Notes: generated by a model not told the origin, from the sequence alone. DNA of 64,000 bases from Pomphorhynchus laevis (GCA_012934845.2 WNNJ02003266.1:1-64000), one strand, 5' to 3'. Counted from the stretch's first letter, positions 1 to 10,865 are shown. A program made the numbers and translations.

Positions 1-2305
1 CTGTCAAAAGCTTACAGACACTTAAAGAAAGTGGAGCGAAGGATTTGGAGGTGCCTGGAAGAGGCCCCTAGGAGTCAAGAATATCTGTGACATATAGATT
101 TCCACTCCTGAAGTCTCGCCAAGGCGGGATTGGTTGAGGTGATTGAGTGGCTTTATAATTGTGTAAGGATAGTGACTCCTCCAAAACTTTATCAAGACCT
201 ATACAACCAATCCGACCCAATGCTCTATCCCTCCAACAGACAAACTTCTCCTTCTTGAATATCTTCCAGAAGGAAGACTTGAATGGATTAAGGGAAGCGA
301 TGCTAGCCCTATCCTTACACAGTTGGAACCTATACATAGTGCTCCAATATTCTTTTCGAAAGAACTTGCCTGGCAGAAGCAGAGAGATTGGGGAGACGGA
401 GCAAATATGCTAAGGTCTTGAGTTTTGTCGGAGTGGGACTAAAAATGCGACCTTTGTAGGTTGTCGAAAGCAATGCGGTAGCTTGCGAAAAGAGGTAGGA
501 ATTAAATTCGGTTAAGCTCGCATTGCCAATTCGGGAGAAGCGTTAGATAGCTAACTGAAAGAAAGCCACTCTGATCGGGTCAAAGTGGAATCTTCTTCGA
601 AGCAGCGTATCCTCTTCTATCCGCCAGCGAATTAGGTCATGAGAGGTGGACAGATGTTGTCGCGACTCCTCCGTACAGATGGGTTTTAACAACCACCTCT
701 CACGGAGCAGTAATAAATCGAGGAGTGAATTCGTTGATGTGCAATGAAAGGTGGGGGACGGAGGTTTGTGAATAAGATAACCGTTCCTGGTTCTGCGTAG
801 TGCTGCATTAATCCAACGACCTAGTACTTCAACGACCTGTCGTTGAAGTCACCTAGTACCATGTCATAACCGCTGTCAATAATCATATCCAGGAGGTCCC
901 GGTTCTTGTGAATCTTCCCTGGACGGATGTAGACATCGGCTAGACTGAGGCGTTTACCGTTCTTACTGAGTGAAACAACTAAACAAGAAAGGGATGGACA
1001 AGAATAATTTAAAAGGAGAGAGGATCCTAAAGAGCATTTAACTAATGTCAAGAGTCCTTGAGATGAAGAGGAGTGATGTGGGGTTATGTACGGAGTATAA
1101 TGTGAACAGATATGCTTTGGGATAAATTGAGTAATGCCCTGGGGAAGGCGGATAGACCGCGTCCTCTGAAGGACTATAACATCTGCATCTCTATCATATA
1201 GAAGTCTAAGGGCAGAAGCTCCTCCCGAATTCCACTGAAGGATATTCAGTGAAAAAGGCCCACTAGTACTCTGCATTGTGTTAGGTCAAGCTGTACGGGA
1301 TTGCCACATCCCTAAACAGCGCTAGGGGCAGATAAGTTAGCCTCTCCACCACTAACGCTATCTAGAGTGAGCACTTGCCCACGGGCATTTTCATTATTTT
1401 CCATACCATGAACCTTCTGCTCGAGCGACTTTCCCACTTTCAGAGGAGGAATAGAATGGGCCGAAGCCCCCCTTGTTTTTGGAGGCAGGAACATTAATCG
1501 GCTTGATCGCTGGTGACGATCCTAAGGCTGATGCAAATTGAGTTAGCATGGCCTGCATATTGGCTAAAATATCACGCTTATTGGCTTCGATGATCTGAAG
1601 AATGTGCTTATCGGACATCCTGGCAGGCGTACAGTTGGTTATAGCCGGAAGTTTTGCTTGAGTAGATGAAGGACGATCGAAGTCCCTTACGTATTCTTTA
1701 AAAACCGCACATTTCCGAGACTACGCCGGATGGGAACTCTTTGCAGTTTGAGCAAAGGGGCTGAGTGTCTTATTTCCCTCCTTTAATAAGACTCGCGTAG
1801 GAGGCGAGGGAACAGACCCCACAGGTTTTAGCGTCAACACAGCTGGAACTCCAATGCCCCCGCTTGTGACATACATTGCAATGTTGGTATGTAAGGTTAT
1901 CAGAATCAAGTACAGTAAGCCAGAGATTATAACCCAGAAACGGGTTACAGGCCGAGTTGTCCAACACGTCCCCATGGTCGGCTGAAGTGGTACAGAACCC
2001 ATTTTCCGCCTCATCCCATTTTTACTTGTAACCGTCCTAACACAAGAAAGATTGAATGTCGTATTTAGGGCAACCATGTCACTTTCCTCTAGATGAGGCG
2101 GAAATTTGTTAATCTTGAGCGAGATTAGGATCGGCTTGAATTGGATGTCACCCAAATGAGAGAGATTATCCTTGAAGTATTTTATATATTCTATGGTAAG
2201 TATCCAGAAGTAAAGGAAATCTTAACCTCTGTCTCAAATATCTTGACTGCGTTGAAAATAACTCGGTTGTTGTAGTTAGAGACAAATTTTCTTCGGAATA
2301 TACTA
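1..2305 (-). mobile_element. LINE-A copy 1, APE-type non-LTR retrotransposon, broken
   Basis: This is a minus-strand copy of the LINE family seen complete at 20.2-24.0 kb. Read leftwards it shows ORF1 with a zinc knuckle (HCNVCHKRGHW, near 1,850-1,890), the ORF1 C-terminus (1,394-1,618), the ORF2 endonuclease start (821-1,276, LNILQWNSGGA, with LGDFNDR near 850) and the linker before the reverse transcriptase (68-337). It runs off the left window edge within ORF2. The endonuclease would nick the target and the reverse transcriptase would prime there. The frames are split by several stops and frameshifts. The 5' end is cut at about 2,305, where an R LINE fragment begins. Confidence 0.85.
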
Positions 2306-2858
2306 AGTAATTTATGTCTCCTGTACCTGACAATCTAACATTCGTAAATCCGACCAGATTACGTAATTATGCGGCGAGATCGGACGTCGTTAGTTCAGGC
2401 TTGAATGGAACACGATTCGAGCGAACATCTCTTGATGTCAGCATCTTTTCACCTCTAGCTCAATCGTATCTGTCTCGTTCGTCTACATCCGTCTTTGAAT
2501 ACAACGAACACCGAAAATCATCGAAATGTGGCGAAATAATTGACAAGGTTGAACACGGAAAATTCGTACCTGTAATCTTATCAACAACCGGTGGTTTAAG
2601 CGATCAGGCAAAATCTCTACTGAAGCGCATCGCATCCACGCAAGCTGTACATCGAACAGGCCAGTATCCTGGGTTATTGGCGAACCTCAAACGACGTTTA
2701 TCCTTCGAAGTGGCACGTTTTGCATCAGCATGTTTGAGAGCACCAAGAAGTTCAATCGGATCATTAATTATCCACGCGACCCGTTCAATCCCCTTATCCA
2801 CAAATGTCGAGTACATACACAATCCAGATCCTCATTTAATTGAGAAGAGCTAATATTT
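2306..2858 (+). mobile_element. R LINE fragment a (C-terminal restriction-like domain)
   Basis: The open frame 2,314-2,853 encodes the C-terminal domain of a LINE family widespread in metazoans. Visible landmarks are RFERTSLDVSIFSP, FEYNEHRKSSK and VILSTTGG. The pattern D..E.....D followed by HE..K fits a PD-(D/E)XK-like nuclease, so I read it as a restriction-like endonuclease of an R2-type LINE; that assignment is from memory. The upstream reverse transcriptase is missing. The element is a dead 3' fragment, followed head-to-tail by another copy. Confidence 0.6.
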
Positions 2859-4090
2859 ATGATCAACAATTTTAAAGCCCATTTGCGGGTTGACTTTTGT
2901 AAAAAAGAATCGATTCTGGTGTTTCCCTCGACTGCCATGTTAAGGCAATGTTATATTTGCCAGTAGGAATTGGAGGTATTGGCATTCGATCACCGTCCAG
3001 AAGGGCAGAAGCGGAATACGGATGGTCCCACTCGATATCTCCACCGCTATTGGATGGTCTTGTGGGTGACGAACCTTTACTCAAACAGACGCGAATTTCG
3101 CGCGAAATTAAGCTAGCGAGAACAAAATCCGATGAAAGCCTGAAAAATGAAATAACGTATTGCAGCGATGAGGGCAGTAACAAGTGTTTAACTTTTGCAT
3201 CGGTAAAGGGAGCATCCACCTGGTTATCTGCGCGACCGTCAGAATACCTAAAAATCATTTGAGTAAATATCAATTCCAGGACGCACTCGCATTCAGATAT
3301 TGTTGGTACCCTCCCAATGCACCAGCTTTCTGTCTATGTGGCCAACGATTCAGCACAACGATAAGACACAATATCATTCGTGATTTTTTTTGCGAAAGAA
3401 CTTAGTTCTACTGCCAACGATAAGACACAATATCATTCGTGATTTTTTTTGCGAAAGAACTTAGTTCTACTTGTTGTGCGGTAGCAGTTGAACCATCACT
3501 TCAGCCGATCCCACCCGAGATCGTTTTCGAAAACAGAACAACGTCTAGAGACCAGAATGCAAGAGCTGATATTGAATGTTACGGCTTATACGGAGATAGG
3601 ACAGAGCGGTTAATACTTGACATTTGCATTTTTAGCCATTTGGCTCCATCCTACTCCGTCAGCTCTGTGGAGCGCCCGTTCCGCTACCACGAATCGAGAA
3701 AGGTCGCCAAATACGGTAAACGCGTAGCGCGATTTGAAAGAGCAGGTTTCTTCCCTGTGGTTCTTGTGTCAAATTGCAGACTTGGTCAGGGCGCACAGTC
3801 ATTACTAAAACGTATCTCTAAGCTAAAAGCAACAGAGGACGTTCACTATACAACGATTGTCAGCTCAATGCGCTCAATGATTGGAATAAAATTGGCAAAA
3901 GCTGTGTCAATGTGCGTAAGGGCTGCGAGATCGACGTTAAACAGACCGTGATCATCGGTGTTACTGATAACCCTAATTCCTCGGGCCAATTGATGCAACA
4001 GCCGTCTCAATTCCAACGGGAACATTGCATTTTTAATATAATTAACAAGGTAAGGGCCGATTTGAGGGTAACCAATTCTTTGTATGTTGG
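2859..4090 (+). mobile_element. R LINE fragment b (post-RT region plus C-terminal domain)
   Basis: This second same-strand copy starts further upstream in the element. In order it shows the post-RT motif LPVGIGGIGIRSP (near 2,955), KGASTWLSARP (near 3,210), FQDALAFRYCW with a CLCG half zinc site (3,270-3,350), IRHNIIRDFF (near 3,365) and the restriction-like domain (3,490-3,950; ADIECYGLYGDRTERLILD, YHESRKVAKYG). Relatives carry a His/Cys pair between the CLCG and IRHN motifs; it is missing here. A 59-bp tandem duplication at 3,357-3,471 shifts the frame. The copy is dead. Confidence 0.6.
3357..3471 (+). repeat. 59-bp tandem duplication
   Basis: The block starting AACGATAAGACACAATATCA occurs twice in a row, at 3,357 and 3,416, with a 59-bp period and near-perfect identity. 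It lies in the coding region of the R LINE. Because 59 is not a multiple of three, it breaks the frame. High identity suggests it is younger than the insertion. Confidence 0.85.
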
Positions 4091-5240
4091 TAATAAAGTA
4101 TCTCCTGTGAAAAATACAAAACAAAGCCGTTATGTCTGTTCAGTCTGCTCACAACAAAAAAGATAATCAGGGATAAGATATATTTATTTCATCCTTTGTT
4201 CCAGGAACATCGGCAATCGCTTCTTAAATACAGTCAGTGTTTCAGAAGCAACTACACTCAGGAAGGCTATTCCACAAGTTTACCACACGCCTTGACAATC
4301 GTGTGATCAGCGGTAGTTTCACTGTTTGCTTCTTGAAAATAGTCATCGAATGATGTCTGCTTGATCGATTAACACGACATGTTACAACACTTGAAGGGTA
4401 TCCATCACATTTGTAGTAATTTCCACGTTGCAACAAAGTCGAGAAACAGTAGCCTTACCTTCATATTGAGCATTCCGATTACTTTGAGTCGACAAGGATA
4501 AGATAATTTTTTACAGGCTGGACATAGACGCGTGATACGACGAACCCCATCGACGGCATTCAATTCAGTTCATGTACATAGAAAACATGATGGAGAGAGT
4601 ATAGGTCGCACTGACGAATTAAACAACACCCTGAGCGAAGATGAAGTTATCCTTAGAAAGCAATTTTCGATAGTGTGCATCATTTTTCTAGCCTTGCATA
4701 GCTGAACATCATAATGGCGTCGTGTCTTTAAGGATGAATCAATCAGAATCCCAAGATCGCGTTGAAATGTGACTACCTCGAGTTCATTTGCACCATATTA
4801 CGTAGTTATAGTAACTTTTGCATCCACGACCCAATCTCATATTCTTGCACTTTCCCAAGTTAAGGGATACTCCTGTACTAAGACTCCATTTATATACTAA
4901 ATCCAAGTCTCGCTGCAATGCCAAGCAGTCTCGTTCGGTCGAGATGATATTCCACAAATTCAAATCGTCCGCATATGCTAAGTTCGGTACTTTGATCAAT
5001 TTCAACAGCTCATTAATAAACATGCAAAATAATAGTGGTCCGAGAACTGTTCCTTGTGGTACTCCATGTACAATACTGCCTTGGGATGACAAAACATTTC
5101 CTAATCTTACACAAAATTGCCGACCATCCAGGAAGTGCTTGATCCAGCTGGTTAGGTAATAATTTACATTAATTGACTCTAGAATTTTTATCAACTCAGT
5201 TTGTGGAACGCGGTCAAATGCCTTGGAGAAATCCAATTTT
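4091..5240 (-). mobile_element. CR1-like LINE copy 1, 5' truncated
   Basis: Minus-strand CR1-clade reverse transcriptase remnant. The frame 4,784-5,236 holds RT motif A (MDFSKAFDRVP), the HGVPQGTVLGPLLF loop and the catalytic YADDLNLW. The frame 4,242-4,436 holds the usual C-terminus (LPLITRLSRRVVNLWNSLP). The stretch between them is frameshifted. The 3' end near 4,110 has a short tail (rendered AACGGCTTTGT on this strand) resembling the tails at 34.6 and 49.9 kb. The 5' end stops inside the RT at about 5,240, as expected for incomplete reverse transcription. Confidence 0.8.
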
Positions 5241-5319
5241 AATTAACTTATTTTATAACTTACAAATTTAATTAACTAAAAAGCATTTTGAGAAGAAATA
5301 AATAAAAAAAGCAACTACC

Positions 5320-6045
5320 AAAAGTCGTTTAAAAATCACAAAGTTCATATCCAAAACTACAATTGAGATGATTTACTTTTCGTTTCTATTTTTAAATCAA
5401 CATCACGAGCGACATGATAATCTTTTAAACGTAAAGTTTCGTTGATTATTTCAAGATCTCTAGCAGTAGTAATGCTTAGACAGAACGGTGGCGAACTGAT
5501 ATTAGAAGACTCGTTTACGACAGATATTTTAGCTTCCAACTTTTTATCTATTTTTTCAACGCTGTTTGCAAATTTTGAAACCGCATCTTGCAATAGTTTA
5601 CGTTCTGCAGTAGTCCATTTAGAATCTTCAGTAACTACCTCCGGCCCTTGATGCGAATTTAGGTTATTAAACTTTTTTAACTCGTCTGATATGTGCTGAA
5701 AGCATACGCTAGTTACGTGAAATAAATTATATATGTCTGAAGTTGTTGGCATCTATAATTACACTTTCTGAATATCTGCGAACAATTGCTCATAATTGAA
5801 AATATTATTATATTATCAAAAAATATTATATTTAATAATATACTTAAATCATTTTTAACATTTTTCAATTTAAACTAATTTTTGTAATACATGAAGTTTA
5901 AATGCTAATTTCTGCCGATTTGTGATTTAAAATATTATTATTTTCATCTAATTATCATTTCGCTTCCCATCTAAAACCTAATTGCAATGAGGCTTTTGGA
6001 TTCAACAAATATACTCGAAATATATCGATACTAATTTTTTTAATA
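5320..6045. repeat. Repeat X, copy A, left part
   Basis: Positions 5,320-5,844 match 25,188-25,712 with a single visible difference (near 5,354 versus 25,222). Positions 5,845-6,045 match 28,416-28,610 with roughly one difference in ten. The copy stops near a run around ATATCGATAC and resumes at 8,338. An R LINE fragment and AT-rich satellite lie in between. The left part contains the 131-codon frame listed separately. Confidence 0.8.
5357..5752 (-). CDS. Hypothetical 131-aa protein, repeat X copy A
   Basis: I do not recognise this protein. It starts MPTTSDIYNLFHVTSVCFQH and ends in a basic, serine-rich tail (KSKSSQL). The middle (about residues 15-85) is charged and likely helical, with no Cys/His cluster, signal peptide or membrane segment. 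An identical 131-aa frame lies at 25,225-25,620. ATG follows TAATTATAG, which could pass for a splice acceptor, so this may be one exon of a gene or a retrocopy. The uninterrupted frame in both copies argues for recent origin or selection. I see no retroelement motif in it. Confidence 0.45.
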   Translation of the reverse strand: MPTTSDIYNLFHVTSVCFQHISDELKKFNNLNSHQGPEVVTEDSKWTTAERKLLQDAVSKFANSVEKIDKKLEAKISVVNESSNISSPPFCLSITTARDLEIINETLRLKDYHVARDVDLKIETKSKSSQL

Positions 6046-6049
6046 GCAA

Positions 6050-7812
6050 TTATTTATTACCAAGCAGTACAGAATTGTTCCCGCAAATGGGCATTATTTC
6101 AACCAAACAAAACGTATGCTTCAAAATGTATACCGATTTTTTCAAAAACAAAAATTTATTCAAATAACTAAAATTAAGATAGTAAATATATGTTGTCATT
6201 TCTTAATCATCTATGCCTATCAAACGCCGGCCTTTTCTTTGCTAAGCGCGGGCCGCGGATGCACATCGATATGCAGCGCGCAAGCTGGAGTTCGATAGTC
6301 TCTCAGAGGTGTGTTATTTCATGAGCATATGTAATGCTCCTCTTTGCAGCGAGCTTGTCCGAGAGCCATTGCAAAAATTTAGAAGCAGACTTTCCCTCAC
6401 CGCCTAAGCAGGAGAGTATGATCGCGGAGAAACTTGCTCTCTCGATCAACAAGACGCCTCTTGGTATTTTGAGAACTTCCGCTGCTCGTGGTATTCGAAG
6501 CATGAAATTGTAGATCTGCTGAGGTTCAAAGGAGCGAATACGTTGAAAACGCAGTTGTCGAATAGAGCTCGCTCCGAGCGGCCGCTGTGGAATCCACAAC
6601 ATGCTATGTCCAGCCGTACGTCTTGGTCGGATGTCGTTGCTGCATGCTCAAAACAAATGTTTGCATCGACCGGATTCAACATCGGTTCGATCAATACACT
6701 GTATCAAACTTCGGTGAGTGTATTTGCCATTATGTTTCGGATTGAGCCATGCCTGATCGAGGGTGACCCCCATTAGGACATGATAGGCAGTGCACTAGTA
6801 AGTCGTCGAGCCGCAAGAGCAGGGAGTAGGTGCGTCTTTGTATATCGTGTTGTAGCGCGCAGCGATGGTATCGCGAATCGTTGCTGTGTCGATACGAGTC
6901 TAACTATTTCCAGTGGGGAACGCAGATAACCACGAGGATCATTCCTTCACCGTTGAATGCTCGATTGTTTTACGCATATTTTCGTTGTATGCTGAGATCT
7001 GTGATAACATGATTGCCTTGTTGCCAGCCTGTTTTTGTTTGCGCAATGCGGTAGAGCGTAAGCATTGTTCGGATCTCAATTCGGTCCAATGCAGCCCTTC
7101 CAAATATGGCTCGCACAACATTAGCAAATTTTTGTATTCTTCTTCAGCGACCCAACATGAATCCACTATCCCGAGACCGCCGCAATTTAAAGGTAATGAT
7201 AGGTTGGGTCACAGCGAACCGCGAGAGTCATCTAATCGAAGAAGATCGTTGAACGCATTGCGCATTGTACTCTGAAGATGGCTGAACCAAAGTGCGCTCA
7301 CACTGAAACGTCCGTTGCGTGTGAGCCCACTTGTGTTGCAGTGATTTTGTGAAGCAAGTGTATGCAATCTGTGTGGACGTCCGGAAATCTTGTCATAATC
7401 TGGTGCATGAGCGGTAGTATAGCAATCGCGAACGCCGGCATAGCCAAGACATCCCCTTGTGTGAAGCCCTCCTGAGATTGAATAAGCTCTTCACCGATTG
7501 CGAGGTTAGAGGGATTGTCGTAAAAGTTGTGCATGACGTTTGATAATGCAGAGCAAATCGATCTATATTATGAATAGAAGCTCTTCTGTTGATTTTGTTG
7601 AAAGTGTTGTGAGCATCAATCGACAGAATGACTGTGTTGAGCTTGCTTGAGAGTTCGTTACAAACTGCCCGCGTCACACATTCCACTCCTGCTCGTTGAC
7701 TGCACATTTGAATCCGCACACCTGCTGAATATCATCAGACACTATCGACAAAATTACTTTCGTCATTATTCTCCTGCTGACATTGCAGATGCCGATTGGT
7801 CTGATGCCAGAC
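6050..7812 (-). mobile_element. R LINE fragment c (RT part and C-terminal domain)
   Basis: Minus-strand copy, and the only one here with RT. Reading leftwards: RPIG-type motif near 7,780, RT motif A (LSIDAHNTFNKINR, near 7,600), the SQEGFTQGD loop (near 7,460), the post-RT segment (6,939-7,166), then IEPMLNP and the restriction-like domain (6,446-6,694; VRLDIACCGFHSGRSERALF, FEYHEQRKFSKYQ) and its tail (6,303-6,602). The frame is broken in several places and the YADD block is not recognisable. The 3' UTR probably runs to about 6,050. It sits inside repeat X copy A. Confidence 0.6.
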
Positions 7813-7865
7813 TTTTTAGTATATCGAAAAAATATATTATTAATATATTAATAATATATTAATTT
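7813..7865. repeat. AT-rich simple sequence
   Basis: Runs of alternating ATTAATAT, the same composition as the longer block at 8,131-8,337. No coding or structural signal beyond self-complementarity. Confidence 0.8.
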
Positions 7866-7974
7866 TTACTCTTGGTGACGTAATATCAAATACAAAAGAA
7901 TTTTATTACAACTTTTTTAATAGACACGAACAGGAAAGTATAAACATGCATGCTTTTTTACAACCTTCGTCGGG

Positions 7975-8095
7975 AAGCTAAACCCGGAATGCGCCTACCG
8001 CAGATGCCTAGCCCACAATGGGGCGTTTCGACCTTAGTCTACTCATCACTACAAGGTGTCTCATCAGTGTGGCCCTGTAGCTACACAACTGCGAC
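7975..8095 (-). ncRNA. Possible degenerate hammerhead ribozyme
   Basis: On the minus strand CTGATGA (8,061-8,067) is followed by a 31-nt arm closed by GAC/GTC and CTT/AAG pairs (8,030-8,060), then GAAA (8,026-8,029). Downstream GTGG, TAG and CTGCG could pair with CCAC, CTA and CGCAG upstream, giving an interrupted stem I. Against it: an extra A between stem I and CTGATGA, and a stem III of only one pair. It is a GC-rich island within AT-rich sequence. Treat it as a decayed candidate only. Confidence 0.3.
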
Positions 8096-8130
8096 AATAC
8101 TAACTCCTCAGTAAATTTCTGAATGGAAGT

Positions 8131-8337
8131 CAATATATTAATATATTAATATATATTATAATTAATATATTAATTAATATATAATATATAATATATTAAT
8201 AATATATGTTATAATATATTAAATATAATATAATTATATAATTATATATTATTAATATATTAATATATATATTAATATATTAATATTATTAATATATTAA
8301 TACTATATATTATTAGTATATCAATACTAATATTAAT
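8131..8337. repeat. AT-rich satellite, (ATTAATAT)-like
   Basis: About 200 bp made almost only of A and T with irregular ATTAATATAT units. It lies inside the interruption of repeat X copy A and is prone to slippage and misassembly. Confidence 0.9.
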
Positions 8338-8490
8338 ACTTCAAATAAAAAATTCAAGTAGTTATTTTATAGACCTAAGTTGAGTTTTATTTAAGCATAG
8401 CACATTTTTAAAATTGAATATTTTGACTAAACACAAACAATGCTGATTTGTTTCATCATAAGGACAGAATATTAAAAAACGTTTACAAAA
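8338..8490. repeat. Repeat X, copy A, right part
   Basis: Matches 28,611-28,760 closely, starting at ATACTTCAAATAAAAAATTC and ending at a shared TTTACAA. This completes the copy begun at 5,320. After 8,490 the two loci diverge. Confidence 0.8.
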
Positions 8491-8904
8491 CCTGGTGCAG
8501 CTACACTACTCAAGCAAATTGACAAAAGCATCAAACACGGAACAGGGGAGCTTTGTTCGTTTTGTTGGATTATGCAATGGATCAATGTTGCGTTACATAT
8601 GGGGAATGGTGCCTGCCTTCTCGAGTCGGCCGGTAAACTGCTTTCCACTTCATCTGGCTTAGTGAACATGGTTCTAAAAGATGCGCGGGTTTGCGATAAC
8701 AAGTTGAAAGAACACATAGGCCGCTTAAAGCAGATTTTAATGAACGCCAACAATATCACATTGCAAGCACCGGGCGAAGATGCTCCCAAATACGAATTCG
8801 ATGGTCTCACGAACAAATACGATATCGACGTCGCTCACTCTGATTTGTGCAGGAGATCACACTACGGTCCTTTCTACCAAAAGCAACATTCAAATGGACC
8901 ATAG
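8490..8904 (+). pseudogene. Unidentified open frame, possible gene remnant
   Basis: The frame is open across the stretch, with an ATG at 8,572 and a stop at 8,902. It includes LLESAGKLLSTSSGLVNMVL and LKEHIGRLKQILMNANN. The composition is less AT-biased than the flanks and looks like real coding sequence with amphipathic helices. I do not recognise the family and see no transposon motif. It directly precedes a calmodulin-like remnant, so both may come from one retrocopied or chimeric transcript. Confidence 0.3.
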
Positions 8905-8905
8905 G

Positions 8906-9124
8906 AGGTTATCCGTCCGGAGAGCAGTTTGCAGAAGTCAGAGTCTCAATCGCTTTTTGATAAGGATGGCGATGGCACAGTGGCGAATAGAGTCTCTGAA
9001 AGAACACGCTAGATGCTGAGCTTAAGCCAATGATCAATGTTGCTGACGTAGATAGCAACAAGCTCATTGAGCCTCCAGAATTCTTCGCGTCGATGGCCAG
9101 CCCTATGGCGGATTCACATTTATA
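8906..9124 (+). pseudogene. Calmodulin-like pseudogene fragment
   Basis: Two pieces in different frames resemble the N-terminal lobe of calmodulin. The first reads GEQFAEV followed by the EF-hand loop LFDKDGDGTV (8,925-8,985). The second reads AELKPMIN, the degenerate loop DVDSNK and EPPEFFASMASPMADSH (9,010-9,124), matching the AELQDMIN...PEFLTMMA part of EF-hand 2. Frameshifts separate them, about ten codons are missing between them, the second loop has lost Ca-ligand positions, and EF-hands 3 and 4 are absent. No intron is visible, so a processed pseudogene is likely. Confidence 0.55.
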
Positions 9125-9365
9125 AACACTGAACTTGTAATTTTGTTAATCAAAATTATTTCTGATTAGCAAAAATAATTGTATTGTTAATTTACCTTTA
9201 TTTTAAATTTGAAAATAAATTTATATAAAAGACAAATAAAATTACTTTATTTATACAATAAATACGTTAGAAAACTTACAAAATTCTCTCAATCAACATT
9301 TTTTATAATTACGTTATAAGATTTTTCAAATCTTTTAATTAATTTATTTTTCATATACTCATCAT

Positions 9366-9668
9366 TAAGAAATCACATCAGCTGAGTCAACGTATTTAAT
9401 ATAATTATAAACTAAACAAAACATAATAATAATGCTTAATTAAAATTTAATAATTAAATAATAAAATAAATAATTGTTAAATAAGATTTTCTATAATATA
9501 AATCAAGTTAAAATAAAAAATTGAAATTTAAAATAAACGTCATTTTTATGAATTGACTAATAAATTACAAACGTTGTATTAGAATAAGGATTAGAGGTCA
9601 TCAGGAGGAACTGCTATGCTATTAGGTTTCGGCCCCTAACTCCTCTACCCAACATAGCAGCGGGGCCG
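9366..9668 (-). mobile_element. PLE terminal segment (pLTR-like), copy a
   Basis: The segment starts (as its minus-strand end) with CAGCTGAGTCAACGTATTTA and continues through the AT-rich leader common to all PLE copies here. It ends exactly at the GGCC edge of the structured block at 9,601-9,667. No coding part is attached. A 5'-end-only fragment that stops at the structured block is consistent with RNA processing at that point. Confidence 0.7.
9608..9667 (-). ncRNA. PLE-associated pseudoknot, copy a
   Basis: On the minus strand GGCCCC (9,662-9,667) pairs with GGGGCC (9,631-9,636). CTGCTATG (9,653-9,660) pairs with CATAGCAG (9,611-9,618). The order P1, P2, P1', P2' is an HDV-like pseudoknot. 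A third helix between GAGGAG in the loop and TTCCTC after P2' is possible. No catalytic core has been shown. Confidence 0.45.
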
Positions 9669-9719
9669 CAATTCACATAGAATCACTGTACACGTCCATC
9701 CATCAATAACGTGTTTATA

Positions 9720-10420
9720 ACGGTAAATAAGATGATAGAAGAATGGGGTGTCTGACTTAAAGGGACACAGCTTTATAAACGAGGCTTAATATTTATACAC
9801 AGTAAACATGTTATGGGATTCAACAGAATTTATAAAATACAAGTATACGTTAAGATCATGGGAACACCGTGTGCCCGATTTATGCAATAATGTATATGCT
9901 TGTTTATGAAATAGAGTAGATAAGACGAGCTGACAAAGTCTCTCTTATATTATTGTTACATACACGACATCTTCATTAAATGACCAAGGGATCCTGACCA
10001 GGTCTCAAATTTCATAGATTTATCTAACGACATGAAATCGCTTCGATTTAACAGTGTATTTAAATCAAAAGTAGATTTTCTAGATGTTACAGTATCCATA
10101 TATTAAAACATAGTGATAACCAAGTTCCATTAAAAGGAATCTAACATCCTTGTTTATCTCCATGTTAGGAGTTCACACCCAAGGACTATAAAAAGATCAA
10201 AGTTATTAACGAGGCCTTGATAAGCGGTCGAAATTGCTATTACGATAAAGATTTCGCAATGTGCTTATCGACATGAGCAGCGTATGTAGAATTGAGAGGA
10301 TATACGAAAAAACAACAGAACAAAGCATGTGAGCCTTATCAAACATGATCATTAACTCAGGATGAGGAAAAGAAACAACTATCATATCAAATTAAACTAA
10401 CACCCTCAACTAACCGGTCT
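9720..10420 (+). mobile_element. Decayed PLE reverse transcriptase, second family
   Basis: Broken plus-strand reading frames show YIHDIFI (a decayed RYIDDIF motif, near 9,960), FNSVFKSKVDFLDVTVSI (10,050-10,100) and a drifted IKRSKV..EAL..GRNCYYDKDFA segment (10,190-10,260). These follow the order of the metazoan PLE reverse transcriptase C-terminus. The sequence differs from the PLE at 54.5-56.3 kb, so this is another family. There are many stops and no ORF worth calling. Confidence 0.55.
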
Positions 10421-10429
10421 GCATCATGA

Positions 10430-10865
10430 TATGTCTTCAATTATTGACGGGGTAAGCAAAGAGAACGGAGTTGTAGAGAATAACTAGCTAAAATCAACCC
10501 AAAAATTAAAATGCATGCTTGTCAGGTCAAAGATAATAATATCGCAACAGCATAATCAACATCACATATGTATGTAGTCGATATGGAAGAAACGTAAAAC
10601 GTGTGAGCATGTTTCTTCAAGTGATATACATAGCAGTTTGATAAAAAAAAGCGCGCATACAAGCTAAACACGTTTGCATAAGGCACAACTTCACATTATG
10701 TTTGTTGCTAAATGTATCTCTTGACAAAAACAATATGTCGGAGGAAGTAAAAGATCTCTGAGTGTGAGAATTAATAACATACGAGCGGATTAGAAAGTTT
10801 GCAAAGCCACTAATTTTGCTATGATACACATGTTGACAAATACAGAGTGACAATTTACATTTCAT
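10430..10865. other. No identifiable gene
   Basis: Moderately AT-rich sequence between the PLE remnant and LINE-A copy 2. A minus-strand open frame overlaps it but has no recognisable motif and runs into the ORF1 region of the LINE. The last ~60 bp may be LINE-A 5' UTR. Confidence 0.5.

Noticed and set aside
5357-5752. Assigning the 131-aa protein to a BLOC-1 or Mediator subunit
   Set aside because: Only length and helix content are similar. No diagnostic motif could be matched from memory.
8906-9124. A functional calmodulin gene
   Set aside because: Frameshifts, a missing segment, a damaged second loop and no C-terminal lobe.
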